NCBI GenBank assembly: GCA_009760855.2
Contig: WPIO01000016.1
Span: 3,812,501-3,870,000, forward strand
Source of the DNA: Cristatella mucedo
Lineage: Eukaryota > Bryozoa > Phylactolaemata > Cristatellidae
DNA: 57,500 nt
Direction of reading: 5' to 3'
Part shown: positions 22,020 through 32,749 of the stretch, one piece after another
How positions within the stretch are numbered: the stretch's first letter is position 1
How the letters are laid out: every line of letters begins with the position of its first letter
Made by a program: the position numbers and the translations under genes
Notes under the pieces: model-generated
Told to the model about the DNA's origin: nothing
Databases searched by the model: none
What the model saw: the letters and a program-made list of their open reading frames with translations, nothing else

Positions 22020-22672
22020 GCACTCAGGCGCTCACACCTGGTGCGAAACTCTGCAATAAGGCTTGTCTGTCTTGAGCGTCGCAGTTGCCACATCACACCA
22101 CTTCTCGTCGACCTGCACTGGCTCCCAGTCAAGCAGCACATCGACTTCAAGGTTTTTTCACTCACTATCAAGTCCCTCCATGCTTTGGCTCCAGCCTACC
22201 AATCAGATCTACTCTCCCACCAGGCTAAGAATAGTACGACCCACTTTTCGGAATGTAACTGTTTACCGATCCCTCGCACAAACCTCAAATCCTGTGGAGA
22301 CCGTGCATTTAGTTCATATGCTCCCAAAGCCTGGAACTCACTCACGACTTCCGTCACGACGTCCCCTGACCTGACCACATTCAAAACGAAATTAAAAACC
22401 CACCTACTTAGGACAGCATTTAGTGAGTCCCTGTGATTCTTCCTTTATATGCTTATGCGTGCTGACACTGTTGCATGCTGCTACTAACCATACTTGCATG
22501 CTGACCTTGTGCATCTCACCCCTAACCATGTTATTCTTGTTTTTTATTGAACATGCTACCACAAACCATTCAATCGTGCTTCCTTTGCTTCAATTGTAAA
22601 GCGCCTAGAATGAGATTGAGTTCTCAGAGGGCGCTATAACAAATGTATTATTATTATTATTATTATTATTCA
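22020..22672 (+). pseudogene. 5'-truncated L2/CR1-type LINE
   Basis: The frame 21981-22436 ends with the LINE C-terminal region (LHWLPVKQHIDFKVFSLT, APAYQSDLL, FSSYAPKAWNSL, FKTKLKTHLLRTAF). It aligns with 28430-28771 of the near-full-length copy. After the stop come the 3' UTR, the stem-loop tail (agcgcctagaatgag, then ttctcagagggcgct) and an (ATT)n end at 22648-22672. The endonuclease and most of the reverse transcriptase are missing. Confidence 0.85.
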
Positions 22673-22847
22673 TACACAGCCTCTTTTATACCCGGTTTCA
22701 AGACGCGTTTTTTAGTAGACAGAGTGTGATCCTACACATCTTCTGTGGCTACAGACTTTGATGTGGGCAATCTAAGGTGGCACTTTTGGTACATTTTGGT
22801 ACATCTGGATTATCATTAGTAGAACAAGTAAAAGGTAAAAGGAATTC
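22673..22847. other. Spacer, no feature
   Basis: Nothing recognised between the LINE tail and the decayed open frame that follows. Confidence 0.3.
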
Positions 22848-23345
22848 TCACGCAGCATCCCTCTTGCCTTCTACATCATTTGGCTGAGTTAGGATGGTAG
22901 CTGCAAAATGGCTCTGCAATCTGCTTGCGATCTTGTCTATGAGCCCACCGACCTGACCCAACCCTTTTTCTAACCTCGTCCTTCTCGCTCTTATCCAGGT
23001 TTCGCCCAAGCCGTGTGCCGAGCGTCTTACTAGCATGCACTGCACACTCCACCATCTTCTTAATTTCTCGGTCCCCGTAATAAGGTTGAGCGTCACTCAC
23101 GGCTTTCATTCACTTCGAATCGCTGTCACCTAAATATGTCGCACTGTCCACTGGATCGCTATTAATCAGGCGCACATTCATTGTGTCCCCTTCTTCTGCC
23201 TTTGCACCACTGGTTCCGCTGGTGCTACTGGCGCCACTCAACTTTCGATCGAGCAAATGGTCTCCTTTACCGACAAGCGGCCAGCAGCCTTGCGTGTAAT
23301 GCTCGGCACATTTACATCCATTACCTCGCCTGTTCTCAGGTAAGT
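22848..23345 (-). pseudogene. Decayed protein-coding remnant, family unknown
   Basis: Two overlapping minus-strand frames read as one protein if a frameshift near 22970 is allowed. The first part contains SDAQPYYGDREIKKMVECAV and SKTLGTRLGRNLDKSEKDEV. The second continues VGGLIDKIASRLQSHFAATI. Upstream on the same strand, across a TGA, the frame goes on with INSDPVDSATYLGDSDSK. The charged, helix-like sequence and broken frame in a repeat-rich block suggest a transposon ORF1 or a dead gene. I recognise no domain. Confidence 0.35.
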
Positions 23346-24215
23346 GGCCGTGGATGCCCTGTGCTTTAGATTGATGTTCGCGGGTCCATCGCTTTCCATC
23401 GACGGCGACTAACTGCTACGGAATTCCAACTTCTACTCCTTTTCCATTGACGTAAGCACTTACGTAAGCACTGCCAGCTCAGCCTCTTCTTTGCTGCAGC
23501 AGCTGCAACATTTTTTTTACGCACGCAGCGCAAGGTTTTATCAGCAGGGATAGAGAGAGGCAAGACCAATAACCAAAAGATATTCCACCACCCGCTCTGC
23601 TCAGGCCCTACGCTGCCCGCCCCCGCCCGCCCCCAGCAACGCAGCACGCTTGCACGTTGAGCAGCGCTTCCTCGGAGCGTCGCGAACGGAAGAGAGTCGG
23701 TGCTTGAAGGCTGCCTCGTTTGGTTTTTTTCTCTCTTCTATCTGTCATCTTTGTCACCTATGGAATTTGATTTAACAAAGAAGTGTTCCTCTGCTCTTTC
23801 TTGTTAGAGGGCGGATAGGCGGGCACAGTCTTCTCGTAATTTTGACGAGCTGAGCTCCTAAATTTTAGTGCCAGCGTACCAACGAGACCCTTTCGTTACG
23901 CAACCTGTTTCTCTCTTACATGCAGGACGCACGAGCGTAATCTCTGACCGCTTTGACGACTTTTTGCGGATAAATCTTAAAAGACTCTTTAAGGTTTGCT
24001 CTGCCGAGCCACGACTGTCGTTGAGCTCAGACTTCTGCAACTCAAGTTGTGGAACAACGCATTGTATCTCCTCTATTTCTGCTCCAGCGGAACCTGCACT
24101 TCCTGCTCCAGACAGCTCCTCCTGCTCCAGACAGCACCTCCTGCTCCAGACAGCTCCTCCTGCTCCGCCTCTCATTCCTCTCACTGCGCCACCGATTCGG
24201 CCGCCACAGGTCACA
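23346..24215. other. Repeat-rich spacer with 19-bp tandem repeat
   Basis: At about 24107-24165 a 19-bp unit (cctgctccagacagctcct) occurs three times with a partial fourth. No gene is supported in the rest. Confidence 0.5.
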
Positions 24216-24275
24216 ACTTTAATAATAATAATAATAATAATAATAATACACTTGATAAAGCACCCTCAGAGAACT

Positions 24276-24328
<53 letters not shown>

Positions 24329-24805
24329 GGTGCTTCACATTTGCTACAAAGGGATATGCAATTGAATGGTGATTAATATCTTGCTTGAAAAACAAACAAA
24401 ATGAATCATATGGTTAGGGGTGACATGCACAGGGTCAGCATGCAAATGTGGTTAGTGGCAGCATGCACAGTGTCAGCACGCATAAGCACATCAAGGACGA
24501 ATCACAGGGACCCACTAAATGCTGTCCTAAATAGGTATTTTTAAGTTCCTTTTAAATGTGGTCAGGTCAGGGGATGTTCTGACGAAGGTCGGGAGGGAGT
24601 TCCAGGCTTTGGGAGCATACGAACTAAATGCACGGTCTTCAAAGGATTTATAGTTTGTACGAGGTATTTGTAGACTGTTGGATTCCGAAAAGCGGGTGGT
24701 ACGATGTTTGGCCTGATGGGGGAGTATATCTGAGAGATAGGCTGGAGCCAAAGAATGAAGGGACCTAAAAGTGAGCCACAAAACCTTGAATTCAATCAAC
24801 TTTTA
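24216..24805 (-). pseudogene. 5'-truncated LINE with expanded (CT)n in its tail
   Basis: The minus-strand frame 24527-24799 holds the LINE C-terminus (FKVLWLTFRSLHSLAPAYL, FSSYAPKAWNSLPTF). The 3' UTR and tail follow down to (TAA)n at 24219-24248. Within the tail stem, where other copies have only a few AG pairs, there is a pure CT run of about 49 bases (24280-24328). Confidence 0.85.
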
Positions 24806-24989
24806 ATTCGTTGCGTTAGACGGACGGTTGCTCTTGGTTACGGCACGCGCGCCGAAAAAGAGCGCTCAGGCATCATCGGGAGAGTGCATTGCTGATGAGA
24901 GAGACTCGCCAATGCAATAGCAAGTCATCATCACCGAGACTTTTTGGTTTCGAGCTACACATTGTGGATTCTGCTATAACAGCTCCATT

Positions 24990-25076
24990 TATATGTTATA
25001 TATCCATATATATATTATATCCATTATATGGATAGATTATATATTATGGAATACATGGAATATATATACATATGGA

Positions 25077-25132
<56 letters not shown>

Positions 25133-25165
25133 AATATATATATATATATATATATATATGGAATA
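24990..25165. repeat. (TA)n with TATGGAATA interruptions
   Basis: AT-dinucleotide tract with interspersed atggaatat motifs, abutting the tail end of a SINE. Confidence 0.85.
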
Positions 25166-25179
25166 TATGCCGCAATTAT

Positions 25180-25330
25180 AATATGTATAATGGCGGTACG
25201 AGAGCCTTTACGACTATCACCACTAGGCTAGCGGTGGGACGCAACAAAGGATCGCCACCCACTGAAGGACTCGAACCCACGACCTGGGTAGCGAAGATAG
25301 AGCGAGCACCTTACCACGAAGTGGCTAAGA
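25180..25330 (-). mobile_element. SINE family 2, copy b
   Basis: On the minus strand: a tRNA-like head with B box GGGTTCGAGTCCTTCAGTGG, then the family body (gcgatcc, then ggtgatagtcgtaaaggctc), ending at the AT-rich tract. The order matches copy a at 6340. Confidence 0.75.
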
Positions 25331-25519
25331 TGGAGGGGGTGATGGTGGTGGTGGTGGTGGTGGGATGAAACATAGCACGAGAGAGACGGGAGGCGAGAGA
25401 GACGGAGAAGCCAACGGAGAGTCTGCCCTCAGATTTATTTACAGTTAACGCAACCGCTGCGTTTTGCCTCGACGGTACATTCTCGCCTCCTGACATAGAG
25501 CGTTCTAACGTCATTCGTG

Positions 25520-28500
25520 TTCGTTGCAGAATTCTTCCGAAAACCGAAGTTCTTGCGAACATCGTATACGGAAATGTTACAGATAAGACCTGTTTAAAGT
25601 GATTCTGATTGTTATTTGACCCTAGCGCATAAGAAATTACGTGCCTATGGATATCTAAACGCTTATCGCTTCGGGCTGCTGGGTCTCCAACGCCGGCGGC
25701 CGCCTTAGCTACGCCGGCCGCTAGTAACCTGCTTGTTAGTTATGATCGTCAGCAGCTGCTATCGCTTCGTCATCGTAGATCAAATGCATTCCTAGATATT
25801 AATGTTGTTGCTAAGATTCATGAACTATGCATTAACAAAAGAAAAGCACCCCGTAGCCGCCGCGGTGGCCGGAGCCGCCAGGTCAGACGCCGCTCGCTGG
25901 GCTGGAACTGCGAGCTGAGTACCCGCTCGTTTGGTATTCCTAGCGTTGTCTCGAACTGCTCAGCACGCTCCCCCACATGTGTCACTGTAAATCTCTCTAA
26001 CTTAGTGGTCATCAGGCCTGTTATAACTCCATCGGCCAGACTTAACGCTTGCCTTTGGAATCCTCACTCAATGTGCAATAAACCTCTGGTAATATGCGAC
26101 CTTATTTCTGAAAATGGTATCGACCTGCTCGCCCTAACTGAAACTTGGCTGAAATCGATAAACTGCACGACAATTAAAGATGCTACTCCATCCGGTTTCT
26201 CGTTCTTTCACACCCCTAGATCAATCAAAACTGGAGGTGGAGTTGCTATTGTCGTGCGCTCGAAATTCAACTTCAAGCCATTTGCGGTACCCTCGAAGCA
26301 GTCTTTTGAATCAATTGTCTTGGTCTAACCCGAAAACAAGCTACCGATAGTGGCAGTAGTCTATCGACCACCAGGTACCAAATCCTCCTTTATCTCAGAT
26401 TTCTCCGATCTCATTTCGATTCTGTGTGCAAGAAATCGATCCTTCCTCGTTATGGGTGATTTCAACGTTCCAATGAATAACTTATCTGACGCTTTCAGCA
26501 CCGAATTTCGTGCATTGACAGACTCATTATCTCTTGTGGCTCATGTGCATGGCCCTACCCACATCAAGGGTCACACACTCGACCAAATTTTCTCATATAA
26601 CTGCACTTTGTCATCACCAATTATCACTAAATCCTGCTTATCTGACCACATGCAGATCTCATTCAATCTACAGCGTGTGCCCACATTCTCCTCTAAAATA
26701 ACCTATGAATCGCGAAACCTCAAGAACCTTGACATCGATGCTGTCCGTGCGAGAATATCTGCTTCACCTCTGCTGCTCAGTCCTCCCTCCAATCTGTCAT
26801 CATTGGTAGATAGCTACAAGACGACACTAGCTGACACGCTCGACGAGTTTACACCTCTGACAAAGCGCACTGTGCGCCCCCGCCCAGACGGCCTATGGTT
26901 TACCAAAGACATTAAACTAGCCAGGTCTTCTAAGCGAAAGCTTGAAAAAGCACACAAAAGATCTGGACTGACTGTCCATCGACAGGCATACAAAGACTAC
27001 TGTGGGTCGTACCAATCAATCCTAGCAAAGGCCAAGTCTAGCTTCTATAGAAACATTGTTGAATCCCAGATGCACAATCCAAAAATGCTGATGTCGACGA
27101 TCAAGCATCTCCCACACGCTCCCCGACTAGATCCTTACCTGATGATCCTTGTGATTATCTAGCCGATCGCTTCTCTCGATTCTTTGTGCAGAAGATAGAC
27201 AAGATCAGGGAGTCCATCCCTGCGATGACAACATCCCCACTACAATGCTGTTCCCCAATTCCTGGATGCACCTCAATGTCTACATTTAAGCAGGTCACTA
27301 GTGATCTAGTCCTAAAATTTCGTTATAAATATGTCATTAGCCTCAGGTCATGTCCCAGCACCTTTCAAAAAAGCTGTAGTCAGGCCTCTTCTCAAGAAAG
27401 CGACATTAGACCAAGAGAACTTGAGCAACTACCGCTTAGTCTCCCTTCTACCATTCTTATCAAAGACACTAGCACGGGTCGTGGCCGACCAGCTGAACTC
27501 GTATATCGAAACCTCACACCTTGCTAGTAAGTTCCAGTCTGGCTGTAGAGCTAATCACTCCACAGAGTCAGCATTGCTTAGGGTATACTCTACTTAGGAA
27601 TGCAGACATGGGTAGAGTGTCTCTGCTTGTTTTGCTCGATCTTTCGGCAGCTTTTGATACCATCGGTCACAGAGTTCTTCTAGAGTGCCTCTCATCTCGC
27701 CTGGGCATCACTGGCACTGCTCTGCAGTGGTTCAGGTCCTATCTCAGTGGGAGACTCCAGAGTATTGACGTGAATGGACAAAGATCATCTGAGGTACCTC
27801 TGAAATATGGGATACCTCAGGGCTCAGTGCTAGGTCTGGTTCTTTTCACGGTTTATACTCTCCCTCTTGCTGATGTGATTGCCAAGCACAATCTAGGCTT
27901 TCACTTCTATGCAGATGACACTCAGTTGTACCTTTGCTTTGATCCCTCCCAGCCTTCGAGCACCTCAAATTCTCTCAACTCACTTGCTGCATGTATTGAT
28001 GACATCCGCACATGGATGGCAGCAAATTTTCTAAAACTAAATGATGATAAAAGGAACTTACTAGTTATGAGCAAACCCAGTCTGATTCACGAATTGGAAA
28101 GGCTGACTCTTAAAATTGGCTCTGCCAGCATATCTCCAGTTGAATCAGCTCGAAATCTAGGTGTCATATTCCAAAGCGACCTCTCGTTAAGCGACCATAT
28201 CAGCTCCACAGTCAAATCTGCCTATTTTCAGCTTCATAACATTGCTAAAATTCGGGCTTGTTTAGATAAGGTTACCTCGTCCAAGTTGGTCCATGCATTC
28301 GTGACATCTGGTCTCGACTTCTGCAACTCACTGCTTACTGGCCTACCAGCATGTGCGATCAGGCGATTGCAGCTGGTGCAAAACTCTGCAGCTAAGCTTG
28401 TCTGTCGTGAGCGTCGAAGTTGCCACATCACATCACTTCTCGCCGACCTGCACTGGCTCCCAGTCAAGCAACGGATTGACTTCAAGGTTTTGTCGCTCAC

Positions 28501-29002
28501 TTTTAGGTCCCTTCATTCTTTGGCTCCAGCCTATCTCTCAGATATACTCCCCCACCAGGCCAAGCATCGTACCACCCGCTTTTCGGAATCCAACAGTCTA
28601 CAAATATCTCGTACAAACCTCAAATCCTTTGGAGACCGTGCATTTAGTTCATATGTTCCCAAAGCCTTGAACTCCCGACCTGCGTCAGAAGATCCATCCC
28701 CTGACCTGACCACATTTAAAAAGAATTTAAAAACACACCTATTTAGGACAGCATTTAGTGGGTCCCTATGATTCGTCCTTGATGTGCTTATGCGTGCTGA
28801 CACTGTGCATGCTGCCACTAACCATATTTGCATGCTGACCCTGTGCATGTCACCCCTAACCATATCATTCATTCTGTTTGTTTATCAAGCAAGATATTAA
28901 TCACCATTCAATTGCATTTCCCTTTGCAGCAAATGTGAAGCGCCTAGAGAGAGAGATTGAGTTCTCTGAGGGTGCTTTATCAAGTGTATTATTATTATTA
29001 TA
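25520..29002 (+). mobile_element. Near-full-length L2/CR1-type LINE, inactive
   Basis: Order: 5' region shared with the copy at 41700; AP endonuclease (26005-27140) with LTETWL, VYRPPG, MGDFNVPM and SDHMQISF; linker; reverse transcriptase (27331-28771) with LSAAFDTI, IPQGSVLG, YADDTQLY and LKLNDDK; C-terminal domain; 3' UTR; stem-loop tail; (ATT)n end. Breaks: an in-frame TAA at 26326-26328, a frameshift near 27140, a deletion near 27319 (about 90 bases are present at the matching point of the 45622 copy) and a frameshift near 27595. The domain order and microsatellite tail fit the Jockey/CR1/L2/Rex1 group; I cannot choose among these clades. Confidence 0.9.
26005..28771 (+). pseudogene. LINE ORF2 remnant: endonuclease plus reverse transcriptase
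   Basis: The protein-coding part of the LINE that starts near 25520. Endonuclease catalytic residues (N of WNPHS, E of LTETWL, D and N of GDFN, SDH) and the RT aspartates (FYADD) are still present. Four lesions block translation as a single product. It would nick target DNA and prime reverse transcription there. The shift near 27595 also occurs in the copy at 46125. Confidence 0.88.
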
Positions 29003-29329
29003 ACATAGGAGTGAGAGCCTAGATATTGCTCATCGATTGCGACGAGTTTTATACATGCGAGGCATACGTTTATACAGGCAGCAGGTAGCCACTAACCACA
29101 TTTGCATGCTGACCCTGTGCATGTCACCCCTATGTTGTTCACGACGTATACATTATTGAACCGGGATCATGTGACAGCATATTATGACTGCATTTGACTA
29201 GGGCAGCCTTGTAAAGCGATGCGAGAAGAGCAGATTTGGCTGGATTTTTGCAGCATTAACAGCTCTCACGACTCGAAGTAATGTTGCAGCCCTAAAGAAT
29301 GGCATTCATGACGTCGTGTGAGCCTCGAT

Positions 29330-29655
29330 AGATACAAGCACGGCCTGATGGGAGAGTATATCTGAGAGATAGGCTAGAGCCAAAGAATGAAGTGATCTAA
29401 AAGTGAGCGACAAAACCTTGAAGTCAATCCGTTGCGGAGTAATGTGGCAACCGCGACGCTCATGACAGACAAGCCTAGCTGAGGAGTTTTGCACCAGCTG
29501 CAATCGCCTGTTCGCACATGCCGGTAGGCCAGCGAGCAGTGAGTTGCAGAAGTCGAGACGAGATGTCACGAATGCATGGACCAACTTGGACGTGGTATCC
29601 TTATTTAAACAAGCCCGATTTTTAGCAATATTACGAAGCTGAAAATAGGGCCGTA
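29330..29655 (-). pseudogene. LINE reverse-transcriptase C-terminal fragment
   Basis: Minus-strand frame with YFQLRNIAKNRACL, FVTSRLDFCNSLLAGLPAC and VLSLTFRSLHSLALAYLS, matching the region after the RT core of the main LINE. It lacks both ends, and a short stretch (LADLHWLPVK in other copies) is deleted. Confidence 0.8.
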
Positions 29656-30160
29656 AGCGCCGGGGCAGCGCTTCCGCGAGCCTCACACGCCGCGCCATCG
29701 CGTCTTCCGCACGTCTTCCGGTGCCTCCCGCGGTGCCTCGGCGGCGAATGGTGTGCGATCGTCGCCAACGCCGCCTGGTCGCCCAGTCAGAGCGACTCCG
29801 CGGTCGTCAGCAGATGTGTAATAGGAGACCTCGGCCTCCGCTGCCGATAGCCGCTGGCGCAGCGGGCGTATGCTGAGTCAGTGAAGAGCCGCCGCCGCGG
29901 CGTCGCCGCAGATTAGAGCGCGTCGGAAGCAGCGGCTGTCATCGGTGGGCAGCCGGGACTTTCCAGCGTCTCGCTGCAAGCGAACCAGCGGCCTCGGTGC
30001 GCGACTAAGGCTCGCGGAATCGAAGGATCGGGCTCGAGCGACGACAAATCGAGAGCATTCGCTAGCCCGGAACTCCGCGCGCGCGCGCACGCACCTCTAG
30101 CGGCCGAGCGAGAGCGGCGATGTCTACGGCGCTGCCGCCAACACCTCGACTGCGCTGCTC
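29656..30160. other. CpG-rich DNA, no supported gene
   Basis: GC-rich sequence with long overlapping frames on both strands. None shows a domain or consistent splice signals. Confidence 0.3.
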
Positions 30161-30161
30161 C

Positions 30162-30207
30162 GCCGGGCTGCGAGAGCGCCTCGGCCGGCGAGCGCTCGCA
30201 GCCCGGC
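30162..30207. repeat. 13-bp inverted repeat
   Basis: Arms GCCGGGCTGCGAG (30162-30174) and its exact reverse complement (30195-30207), with a 20-base GC-rich loop. Confidence 0.8.
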
Positions 30208-30255
30208 TGCGGCTCCGCATCCGGCGACATTCGGGCGCATTTCCCGACCACCGGC

Positions 30256-30305
30256 ATTAAATCTCGCCGCTCGGCCGAGCGCCCGTCCGAGCGGCGAGAT
30301 TTAAT
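30256..30305. repeat. Perfect 19-bp inverted repeat
   Basis: Arms 30256-30274 (ATTAAATCTCGCCGCTCGG) and 30287-30305 with a 12-base loop. It shares the 12-mer CTCGCCGCTCGG with the hairpin at 5398-5448. Confidence 0.9.
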
Positions 30306-30798
30306 GTACGGAGCGCCGAGAGCGAGCGCCGCGCGGCGGCGGCGCGACGCAAGAGGCGGGCGCGGCGGAGAGCGGCGGCCGGCGTTCCCCGCAGATCGGA
30401 TAGCAGACGCGCTCCTGGCCATAAAACGATAGCTCCTCCGTTAGAGACCGAATGGTATCGCGTTCGGTGCCGAGCAGCGTGCTGCGGCGGTCTCGGCAGT
30501 GTGCGCGAGCGCGCGACGGACGCCCGACCGCTCGACTCTCGCCAAAGTCCGCACGGTTAGCTATGAATCGCGCCTCTGATTTCGCAGACGGCGACTCTCT
30601 AGAAGACGACGTGACGCATTCCCGCCCCCACCCCGCCCCGCCGCGATATTCCGTCGAAGGCGCCCCGCGCTCTATACACCGGAAACCCGACAGACGGGCT
30701 ACGCTGGGCAAACGTTTTCATTCAGCTTTTTTTTTTAAGAGCAGCCGACGTAGCAGCTCATGCGAAAGCAACGAGCGGCCGAGATAGTCGGCGCGGCG
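30306..30798. other. CpG-rich DNA, possible unassigned exon
   Basis: A minus-strand frame here (30301-30711) includes the peptide-like stretch ERDTIRSLTEELSFYGQERV. I cannot link it to flanking exons or a family, so no gene is called. Confidence 0.25.
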
Positions 30799-30878
30799 CC
30801 GCCGCCGCCAGGTGACGTCCCACTAGGCAGCGCCGCCGGTTGGCGCACGGCCTAGTGTGGACGCACCTGGCGGCGGCG
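30799..30878. repeat. Imperfect 29-bp inverted repeat (foldback)
   Basis: Left arm 30799-30827 and right arm 30850-30878 share CGCCGCCG, CCAGGTG, CGTCC and ACTAGGC blocks. The loop is about 22 bases. Confidence 0.75.
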
Positions 30879-30908
30879 TCGCGAGGGCGGCTGGGAGCTG
30901 CTTGCGCA

Positions 30909-31045
30909 ACTAATACGGCGTTGGCTATGCATAGAGACAGCCAACTTTCTGCCATGGGCACTGTTCCCATAGCAGAAAGTTAAACACGGTAGCCAGCGTT
31001 GGCCTACGTTGGCTGTCTCTATGCAAAACGACACCGCATTAGCTG
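30909..31045. repeat. Nested foldback element of about 130 bp
   Basis: Three stacked arm pairs: an outer imperfect pair (CTAATACGGCGT near 30910 with ACACCGCATTAG near 31031), an exact 17-bp pair (30929-30945 with 31008-31024) and an inner 15-of-16 pair (30943-30958 with 30966-30981). It could be a MITE-like foldback or a structured RNA locus. Confidence 0.75.
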
Positions 31046-31289
31046 TCTTGCTCTAAAAGCAGTTGGCTAGGCGCGTCTGGCGTCCCGCGTTCTGCCGCTG
31101 CGGGCCCGGTAGTCGGTGTTGCGTGCTCGGAACCCAGAATTTCCTGCGCCGAAACCTTTCGACGATAAGAGTTTCCGTCGGTCAGTAGATACGAAGTATC
31201 ATCGGACGGTCAGCCCCCGGGGGGGGGGGGAAACCACCGCAACGGTGTGCATACAGCGGCCACAGTCGCCCAGTGAGCGAGTTGCTTAA

Positions 31290-32265
31290 GTCGACGGAGG
31301 CGGTCACAAATGCACAGGTCAGCGGGAACGTGGCATGCCTGTCTAAGCAGGCCTGAATTTTTGCAATGTCAAGCAGCTGAAATGAGGCAGCTGCGTGACC
31401 GTGGAGCTGACGTAGCTGGTCAAGTGAAAGGTTACACTGTGCTCGAAATTTAGGTGCCGTTTTCGGCAGCTGCCTAAATTTTATAAAGCTTCATTCAGAA
31501 GACTGCTTCTACAGCTAGCCATGACGTCCGATCCCTATCTAAGATTAGGAGCTATTTTTCACGGTTGCTTGCAAACAATCTAACTAGCTCCTTAGTTCTG
31601 TCTCGGCTTGATTATTGTAACTCCCTTTTGGCTGAGCTACCAAAGAAGAGCAGCTAGGCCACTGCAGCTGCACTATGGATACGGCTGCAAGGCTGGTCTT
31701 CAAGTCCAAGAGGTTTGACCGCGTGTCTCTTTTGCTAAAAGAGCTAGGATGGCTGCCGGTTGATCAACGGATACAGAGCAAAGTTCTGGCGTGCTGACCC
31801 ACAAGGCCAAGGCCACGGCTTGGCTCCTTCGTACCTAGCTGAACTGCTGCACCAGTTTAAGCTTCCTCGTGCCCTCAGGTCTTGTGTGGACGATACATGA
31901 GCTGTTCCATTCCTCTGCTTAAAGACCGTTGGCGACAGAAGCTTTAGCTCTGCAGGTCCTAGACTGTAGAACTCGCTTCCACGATCCTTACGCAACGACA
32001 ACTACTCTCCTGCTGCCGACTATGGCTCATCCTTTTCAGCGGTCCTGAGCTGCTACTTCCATGCTACTCACCACCTCAACTGCTCTCCTGACTCGGCTAT
32101 GCTTTCCACTTTCTCTTTGTTGCGTGAGATGAAGTCTGTTGGCAACCGAATGCGCACCGAAAGCCGCTTAGGCTGTGAGTGTGCTATACAAAACTCTCCT
32201 GCGTAACACTCACATGGTCTTTGTGGTGTTATAGACGGAGGTAAATTACATTACATTACATTGAG
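31290..32265 (+). pseudogene. Second LINE family, decayed C-terminal part
   Basis: From about 31470 the plus strand has conceptual pieces typical of LINE C-termini across several stops and shifts (SRLDYCNSLL, LGWLPVDQRI, LWNSLPRSL-like). It ends in an (ATTAC)n tail near 32240-32262. Sequence and tail differ from the dominant LINE. At 31290-31410 there is also a short minus-strand piece resembling the dominant LINE. Confidence 0.6.
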
Positions 32266-32424
32266 CTCACATTGAGTCACAGTGCAAGGTCATCTTGGAA
32301 AAGGACACCCAAACTTCGTGCAGATGCTGCAGGAAATATGCCACTTTGCGAGCCCATCTTGAGGGTTATATTTTCCAATTTCTGAGTAACGCCGGGTTTT
32401 CCGAAAACTAGTAAGCTATATAAT

Positions 32425-32645
32425 ACTAATAATTATGCATTTGATATAGCGCCCTCAGAAAACTCAATCTCTTTCTTGGCCCTTTACATTTGCTGCAAAG
32501 GAAGCGTGATCGAATGGTCTAATCGTGGTTTGATTTGAAATAAAGTGCTGCCCTCGAAGTGGGAATGTCAGCAGGACATGGAGCAAACGGAGTTGAGAGA
32601 GTTTGACGTGCTGAAAAGCAGAGAGGGATCAAGCGCAGGTATGGC
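32425..32645 (-). mobile_element. LINE 3' end fragment
   Basis: Reversed tail (atagcgccctcagaaaactc, then aatctctttcttgg), the tttgctgcaaagg UTR element, and further UTR whose last part (gagagagtttgacgtgctg) recurs near 44015-44035. Confidence 0.65.
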
Positions 32646-32749
32646 GTCACGCACGCCACGTGCGCCAAAATGAAAGCCTCTGCGGAAGTATTCGCTGAGC
32701 TACTACCGCCCCACTAATCCTTACGAGGTGCGCCGCAGGGGAGGGGGCC

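Noticed and set aside
24107-24165. CRISPR-like direct repeats
   Set aside because: The 19-bp units are contiguous with no spacers, in a eukaryotic genome; it is a simple minisatellite. No CRISPR array exists in the window.
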